From Nitrospira sp. UBA2082 (GTDB lineage: Bacteria; Nitrospirota; Nitrospiria; Nitrospirales; Nitrospiraceae), in assembly GCA_002331335.1 (NCBI GenBank), contig DCZO01000009.1, positions 1 through 28,085 on the forward strand: 28,085 nucleotides of DNA. The letters run 5' to 3'. Of this stretch, positions 23,265-28,085 are shown piece after piece. Under the pieces are notes generated by a model, which ran no database searches, was not told the origin of the DNA, and saw nothing but the letters and a program-made list of their open reading frames with translations. Every line of letters starts with the position of its first letter. The first letter of the stretch is position 1. The position numbers and the translations under genes are program-made.

Positions 23265-23789
23265 TTATGAGACTTTGGATGTCTCCGAGGCGAGGGGCGG
23301 GTCTTCTTTCTTCTCAAACATGAAGTGGATGATGAGGAAGGTCACGCCGACGGTGATGGCGGAATCGGCGATATTGAAGGCCGGCCAGTGGTAGCTGTCG
23401 ATATAGAAGTCGAGAAAGTCGATCACCTCCCCGTACCGTAGCCGGTCGATCAAATTCCCGATCGCCCCGCCCAAAATCCCCGCTACGCTGAGGCGGCCCA
23501 TCCAATCGCGCTCCGGCATCCGGAGCAGGATCGTACCCAGCAAGCCGAGAGCAAAAATCGACGTCAGCCCAAAGAACACCATGCGAAAGGTGTTGCTGCT
23601 GCCCGCCAGGAGACCGAATGCCGCGCCCGGATTTCTGATATACGTCAAGCTGAAGAGATTGGGAATGATGGAAATGGACTCATGCAGCCGCATCGTCTGC
23701 ATGATGTACAGCTTGGTGACCTGGTCCGCCACGATGACAACGCCCGTGAGGGAGGCCAACAGGAAATTGCGCAGCAGGGAACTGTTCAA
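23265..23789 (-). CDS. lspA: Lipoprotein signal peptidase (signal peptidase II)
   Basis: The TTG at 23789 overlaps the TGA of ileS and has GGAGG 7 nt upstream inside the last ileS codons. It gives 174 residues, a normal length; the longer frame to 23867 lies inside ileS. The enzyme cleaves lipidated pro-lipoproteins in the inner membrane and would process the lipoproteins at 10581 and 21077. Four membrane segments are visible, with family landmarks ADQVTK, RNPGAAFGLLAG, GGAIGNLIDR (catalytic Asp) and FNIADSAI (second catalytic Asp). Gene order ileS-lspA with translational coupling is common in bacteria. Confidence 0.95.
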   Translation of the reverse strand: MNSSLLRNFLLASLTGVVIVADQVTKLYIMQTMRLHESISIIPNLFSLTYIRNPGAAFGLLAGSSNTFRMVFFGLTSIFALGLLGTILLRMPERDWMGRLSVAGILGGAIGNLIDRLRYGEVIDFLDFYIDSYHWPAFNIADSAITVGVTFLIIHFMFEKKEDPPLASETSKVS

Positions 23790-26599
23790 CGAATGGCCTC
23801 CAGACACCGATCGCAGAGTGTCGGGTGCGCGGCATCCTGGCCAACGGCCTCCCGATAGTTCCAACACCGCTCACATTTTCCCGCCTGCGCTTTCGAAACT
23901 GTCACCCCCACTCCCTCCCCGCTGCCGGCACTTTGGACCAGCGTGACTTTCGACACGATAAAGACCGTGCTGAGATCCTGTTCATAGGAGGTTAGAAATC
24001 GGAAGTCGTCCGCGCCGGCTTCGATGCGGACGTGCGCTTCCAGCGACGAACCGATCGTCTTCTCCCGCCGGCTGGCTTCCAACGCCCCTTGGACCCTGCT
24101 GCGATGGGTCAGCAGGGTCTCCCATCTTGCAGCAAGCTGCGCATCAATCCATACAGGATCGACATCAGGGAACGCCGCAAGATGGACGCTCTTGGCCGCC
24201 GACAAGCCGGGCATCTGCGCCGAGAGCGTCCTCCAGATTTCCTCGGCGGTAAAGCTCAAGACCGGCGCCATCAGCTTCGTGAGTGCCACGAGGATATCGT
24301 ACAAGACTGTCTGTGAGCTGCGACGCTCAGGGGCGTCCTTGCGGAACGTATAGAGCCGGTCTTTCAGAATGTCGAGATACACGGCACTCAAATCCACCGA
24401 GCAGAAGTTGTTCAACCCATGGAAGATCGCATGGAACTCAAAGTCGTCGTATAACTGCCGGACTTTGGGGATCAGTTCTCCCAGCCGCATCAGGGCCCAG
24501 CGGTCCAACTCCGGCAACCGCGCGTACGGGACGCGGTGCTGTGTCGGGTCGAAATCGTAGAGATTGCTCAGCAGAAACCGGCAGGTATTGCGGATCTTCC
24601 GGTAGGCTTCAATCAGGTGATTGAGGATCTCCTGCGAGATACGCAAGTCTTCGCGGTAGTCCTGCGCCGCCACCCAGAGACGCAAGATCTCCGCCCCCGA
24701 CTGTTTAATGACATCCTGCGGCGCCACCACGTTGCCGGCCGACTTGGACATCTTCTTGCCCTGCCCGTCGACCACAAACCCGTGCGTCAGCACCGCCTTG
24801 TAGGGCGCGCGACGGTCCGTCGTCACTCCCGCCAGCAATGCGCTGTGGAACCAGCCTCGATGTTGATCGGACCCTTCGAGATAGAGATCCGCCGGCCACC
24901 ACTTCCTCGGCTTCAAGACCGCCGCATAGCTCACGCCGGATTCGAACCACACGTCGAGAATGTCCCGCTCTTTTTCAAATGCGTTCCCGCCACACCTCGC
25001 ACACACGGTTCCAGCGGGAAGCAGATCTGACGCCGTTCGCGCAAACCAGACGTCCGCTCCATTTGACTCGATGAGACCGGCAACATAATCGATGATGGCG
25101 GGATCGGCCAACACGGTGCGACACGCTCCACACGTGAAGCCGGGGATGGGTACGCCCCAGACGCGCTGGCGCGAAAGACACCAATCCGGCCTATTTTCAA
25201 TCATCCCGTTGATCCGGTCCCGTCCGTAGGCCGGAATCCATCGCACTCGTTCGATCTCTGCCAACGCGTCCCGGCGCAGTTCGTTCGTTTCCATCGACAC
25301 AAACCACTGCTCCGTCGCACGGAAGATCACCGGACTCTTGCAGCGCCAGCAATGGGGATAGGAATGACTCAACGACCCATGACCCAACAACCGTCCGTTG
25401 GCCTGCAGATAGTCCACGATCTTCGGATTCGCTTTGAAGACATGCTGACCGGCAAATTCCCTCACTGTTTCCGTGAAACGCCCGCCGTTGTCGACCGGCG
25501 CGAGAATTTCCAGCTTTTCTCCTGGAGAAGCGTTCGCATTGTGATCCAGGACGAGAATGTAGTCCTCCATACCGTGGCCCGGCGCAATGTGCACGCAACC
25601 GGTCCCCTGATCGAGCGTCACGAAATCGCCGAGCAGAATGGGAGACAAGCCGGTGGAGAGCGGGCGTTGCGTTTCCAGTCCTTCGAACCCGTCTCCACCC
25701 TTTTTCACGCCGACGACACGATAGTCGTCGAACTGACAGGCCTTGGCGACACTCTCCACCAATTTCTCCGCCATGATCTGCAACTCATCACCGATCCGGA
25801 CGAACGCATAGTCAATCTCACGGTGCAAACAGACCGCCTGGTTGGCCGGCAGCGTCCACGGCGTCGTTGTCCAAATGACGATGGAGACCGATTTGATGCC
25901 GGTTGGAAACGCGATACCGGGGAAGGTGCGGGTGAGTACTGCGGGGGACGTCACGACCGGAAACTTCACATAGATCGACGGTGACGTATGGGTGTCGTAC
26001 TCCACCTCAGCTTCAGCCAGTGCCGTCTGATCTTGGGTGCACCAGAGAACCGGCTTCAGGCCTTTATAGACACCACCGCGTTCCACGAACGACCCGAACT
26101 CGCGGATGATCGTGGCTTCATAGGCCGGTGTCATCGTGAGATACGGGTTCTGCCATTCGCCAAGCACGCCGAGGCGTTGGAATTCTTCCCGCTGGATCTT
26201 CACATATTTCTCGGCATAGTCTCGGCAGAGTGTGCGGATCGCCGATACGTCCAAATCTTTTTTCTTGTCGCCCAGCTCCTTCATGACTTGGTGTTCGATC
26301 GGCAGGCCGTGGCAGTCCCACCCCGGCACGTACGGCGCGTGATAGCCCGCCATTGTCTTGGACTTCACGATGATGTCTTTGAGGATCTTGTTCAGCGCGT
26401 GGCCGATATGAATGCGGCCGTTGGCGTAGGGAGGGCCGTCGTGCAAGACGTATCGAGGCCGCCCCTTGCCCGCCTCCTGGATTTGCTCATAGAGCCTCTG
26501 TTCCTCCCACCAGGCCAGGAGCTCCGGCTCCCGCTGCGGCAAATTGGCCTTCATCGGGAAATCGGTCTTGGGCAGATTGAGGGTCGATTTGTAGTCCAT
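23786..26599 (-). CDS. ileS: Isoleucyl-tRNA synthetase
   Basis: 937 residues, the expected size for the bacterial type. Class I signatures are present: HIGH (64-67, in GRIHIGHALNK) and KMSKS (GKKMSKSAGN). The large insertion between them is the CP1 editing domain, with TTTPWTLPAN and GTGCVHIAPGHG segments. The C-terminus has the zinc motif CERCWNY...CDRC typical of bacterial IleRS. It charges tRNA-Ile and hydrolyses mis-charged valine. The ATG at 26599 has only a weak ribosome site (GAGAC). I see no T-box leader in the 170 bp before it. Confidence 0.97.
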   Translation of the reverse strand: MDYKSTLNLPKTDFPMKANLPQREPELLAWWEEQRLYEQIQEAGKGRPRYVLHDGPPYANGRIHIGHALNKILKDIIVKSKTMAGYHAPYVPGWDCHGLPIEHQVMKELGDKKKDLDVSAIRTLCRDYAEKYVKIQREEFQRLGVLGEWQNPYLTMTPAYEATIIREFGSFVERGGVYKGLKPVLWCTQDQTALAEAEVEYDTHTSPSIYVKFPVVTSPAVLTRTFPGIAFPTGIKSVSIVIWTTTPWTLPANQAVCLHREIDYAFVRIGDELQIMAEKLVESVAKACQFDDYRVVGVKKGGDGFEGLETQRPLSTGLSPILLGDFVTLDQGTGCVHIAPGHGMEDYILVLDHNANASPGEKLEILAPVDNGGRFTETVREFAGQHVFKANPKIVDYLQANGRLLGHGSLSHSYPHCWRCKSPVIFRATEQWFVSMETNELRRDALAEIERVRWIPAYGRDRINGMIENRPDWCLSRQRVWGVPIPGFTCGACRTVLADPAIIDYVAGLIESNGADVWFARTASDLLPAGTVCARCGGNAFEKERDILDVWFESGVSYAAVLKPRKWWPADLYLEGSDQHRGWFHSALLAGVTTDRRAPYKAVLTHGFVVDGQGKKMSKSAGNVVAPQDVIKQSGAEILRLWVAAQDYREDLRISQEILNHLIEAYRKIRNTCRFLLSNLYDFDPTQHRVPYARLPELDRWALMRLGELIPKVRQLYDDFEFHAIFHGLNNFCSVDLSAVYLDILKDRLYTFRKDAPERRSSQTVLYDILVALTKLMAPVLSFTAEEIWRTLSAQMPGLSAAKSVHLAAFPDVDPVWIDAQLAARWETLLTHRSRVQGALEASRREKTIGSSLEAHVRIEAGADDFRFLTSYEQDLSTVFIVSKVTLVQSAGSGEGVGVTVSKAQAGKCERCWNYREAVGQDAAHPTLCDRCLEAIR

Positions 26600-26614
26600 G
26601 GTGTCTCAGGTCGT

Positions 26615-26755
26615 AGCTGTCAGCCTTCAGCGATCAGCAGCTCGTGGAAATAGTACAGGCGTGGAGAATTTTGGCCTAACGTGCTGAGGAATATACCGGA
26701 AGGGAGGGTAACGGCACCAGCCCATTCTTCCAGAGTCGGAAACAGGCTGACAGCT
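26615..26755. repeat. Spaced inverted repeat in the ileS-nadA gap
   Basis: AGCTGTCAGCC (26615-26625) is mirrored exactly by GGCTGACAGCT (26745-26755), with further related tracts (CAGCGATCAGCAGC, AGCTGATCGCC) on both sides. These look like dispersed intergenic repeats; no gene lies inside. Confidence 0.5.
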
Positions 26756-26770
26756 GAAAGCTGATGGCTA

Positions 26771-27874
26771 CTAGCTGATCGCCATCATCCGGTCCAACGC
26801 CACCTTCGCCCACTGTTTGTCGTCCTCCGGGACAACGATGCGGTTGACGACTTGGCCGTCGGCCAGGTTCTCCATGGCCCAACAGAGGTGCGCGGCGTCG
26901 ATCCGAAACATGGTGGCGCACTGGCAGATCGTCGAGGAGAGGAAAAACACTTTCTTGTCGGTCAGCTCGCGTTTGAGGCGATTGACGAGATTCAATTCGG
27001 TCCCGACCGCCCAGGCCGTGCCGGCCGGCGCGGCGGTGACGGTGCGGATGATGAACTCGGTTGAGCCGATAAGGTCGGCCTTGTTGACGACGTTTTCGTG
27101 GCACTCCGGGTGGACGATGACCTTGCCTTCCGGATACTGTTTGCGGAAGTGGTCTACATGCACCGGTTGGAACATCTGGTGGACGCTGCAATGGCCCTTC
27201 CAGAGAATGAGCTTGGCGCGTTTGATGGCATCCCGCGTATTTCCGCCGTTCGGCTGATAGGGGTCCCAGACGATCATTTCTTCACGAGGGACACCCATTT
27301 TATTGGCCGTATTGCGGCCTAAATGCTCATCGGGGAAGAAGAGGATCTTTTCGCGCCTGGCCCAACACCACTCAATCACGGCTTTGGCGTTCGAGGAGGT
27401 GCAGGTAATCCCGCCGTGCTCTCCACAAAACGCCTTGAGCACCGCCGCGGAATTCACATACACCGCCGGGATGACGGCCTCTTCAACCGGAATCACCTGA
27501 CCCAGCGCCTCCCAACATTGATCGACTTGCTCGATGGCCGCCATGTCCGCCATCGAACAGCCGGCCGCCATGTCTGGCAGAATCACGGTTTGGTTGGATC
27601 GGCTGAGGATGTCCGCGGTCTCCGCCATGAAATGCACACCGCAGAACACGATGTAGGGCCGCTCGGACCGTTCGGCGGCCAGCTTGGCTAACAGAAGGGA
27701 GTCGCCGCGAAAATCAGCGTGCTGGATCACTTCGTCCCGCTGGTAATTGTGGCCAAGAATCATCACGCGTTGGCCGAGCGCCTGCTTAGCGGCAGCCGTC
27801 CGGCTGAACAATTCGTCCGCCGCCAGCGCCTGGTAGTCAGCGATCGGTTTCGGTACTGTCGTACTGATCGTCAC
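26771..27874 (-). CDS. nadA: Quinolinate synthase A
   Basis: GTG 27874 is preferred to GTG 27901 because AGGAGG lies 5 nt upstream of it. 367 residues. NadA condenses iminoaspartate with dihydroxyacetone phosphate to give quinolinate, the NAD precursor, using a 4Fe-4S cluster. Family landmarks: ILGHNYQRDEV, a first candidate cluster Cys in VFCGVHFMAE (C78), DMAAGCSMAD, a second in GITCTSSNAK (C158), HPECHENVV, GSTEFIIR, and a third in STICQCATM (C317 or C319). All look intact. It is read in the same direction as ileS but separated by about 170 bp containing repeats. The divergent thiamine leader begins about 140 bp away. Confidence 0.95.
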   Translation of the reverse strand: MTISTTVPKPIADYQALAADELFSRTAAAKQALGQRVMILGHNYQRDEVIQHADFRGDSLLLAKLAAERSERPYIVFCGVHFMAETADILSRSNQTVILPDMAAGCSMADMAAIEQVDQCWEALGQVIPVEEAVIPAVYVNSAAVLKAFCGEHGGITCTSSNAKAVIEWCWARREKILFFPDEHLGRNTANKMGVPREEMIVWDPYQPNGGNTRDAIKRAKLILWKGHCSVHQMFQPVHVDHFRKQYPEGKVIVHPECHENVVNKADLIGSTEFIIRTVTAAPAGTAWAVGTELNLVNRLKRELTDKKVFFLSSTICQCATMFRIDAAHLCWAMENLADGQVVNRIVVPEDDKQWAKVALDRMMAIS

Positions 27875-28013
27875 ACATCCCTCCTGGGGATAAGGACTCA
27901 CATTCTACGATAGCCCTCCCGCACATTCAATGAACCGCTCGAGGGGAGAAGCCCTACACTCGGATCCCCCCTACATATAGAAGAGCGTGGTGAACAATAG
28001 GTCTAATGGCCGA

Positions 28014-28043
28014 TTGACTTCATTTTGTTGTGCAGCATATGAT
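28014..28043 (+). promoter_or_regulatory. Sigma-70 promoter of the thiamine-controlled transcript
   Basis: TTGACT (28014-28019), an 18-nt spacer and TATGAT (28038-28043) place transcription start near 28050, exactly where the TPP riboswitch begins. Confidence 0.65.
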
Positions 28044-28050
28044 CCTCCCT

Positions 28051-28085
28051 AATTGCTAGGGGAGCCCCCGCGGCTGAGAGTCCGA
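28051..28085 (+). ncRNA. TPP riboswitch (THI element), 5' half, cut by window end
   Basis: CTAGGGGAGCCCCCGCGG followed by CTGAGAG is the first conserved arm of the thiamine pyrophosphate riboswitch (GGGG-A/GC..., then the invariant CUGAGA). The second arm (ACCUGA...GGUAAUACC) would lie beyond the window. It should repress a downstream thiamine synthesis or transport gene such as thiC when TPP is abundant. Confidence 0.88.

Noticed and set aside
23980..23987. GTTCATAG, part of the activator dyad
   Set aside because: Lies inside ileS without the partner half-site or a promoter; expected by chance.

Overview
The window is a high-GC bacterial chromosome segment. Gene style (several TonB/two-component/sigma-54 modules, an ileS-lspA pair, TTG and GTG starts, REP-like 'CGTATCTCGT' repeats) most resembles Nitrospirota, probably a Nitrospira-like organism. 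That assignment is inference; no marker gene in the window proves it.

Layout. (1) 1-1442, minus: a FAD-linked oxidase that runs off the left edge. (2) 1789-9287, plus: an envelope-sensing cluster of a CheY-like receiver, a TonB-dependent receptor (4-nt overlap with the receiver), a lone ABC-type periplasmic binding protein, a membrane histidine kinase and a sigma-54 activator with an unusual N-terminal region. No ABC permease or ATPase is present, so the binding protein may serve sensing. (3) 9288-16192, plus: an accessory block of exported proteins: an SGNH hydrolase, a small lipoprotein, a secreted hypothetical, a 966-residue protein built from about 20 'RLFPLY'-type repeats, and a shorter, frameshifted paralogue of it. 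Three of these genes have the same upstream layout: a dyad element (TGAAC-N4-GTTCA preceded by TTCAGG), then 115-116 bp, then a -24/-12 promoter (cGGCAC-N5-TTGCt), then the start codon 45-50 bp further on. With the sigma-54 activator directly upstream, this looks like a small local regulon and is the most novel item here. A decayed fragment of a second activator HTH lies between activator and targets.

(4) 16475-20995, plus: a three-part LplT/PlsC/acyl-ACP synthetase fusion for lysophospholipid recycling, then an amidohydrolase whose N-terminus is encoded by REP-like repeats. (5) 21077-23189: a minus-strand coiled-coil/HhH lipoprotein, then plus-strand uppP and a DUF2024-type small protein. 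(6) 23265-27874, minus: lspA and ileS (stop/start overlap) and nadA. (7) 28014-28085, plus: a sigma-70 promoter followed at once by the 5' half of a TPP riboswitch, cut by the window end, so a thiamine gene should follow.

Housekeeping (cell wall lipid carrier recycling, lipoprotein maturation, Ile-tRNA charging, NAD synthesis) occupies the right half; the left half is sensory and accessory. I saw no tRNA, rRNA, CRISPR array or insertion sequence.
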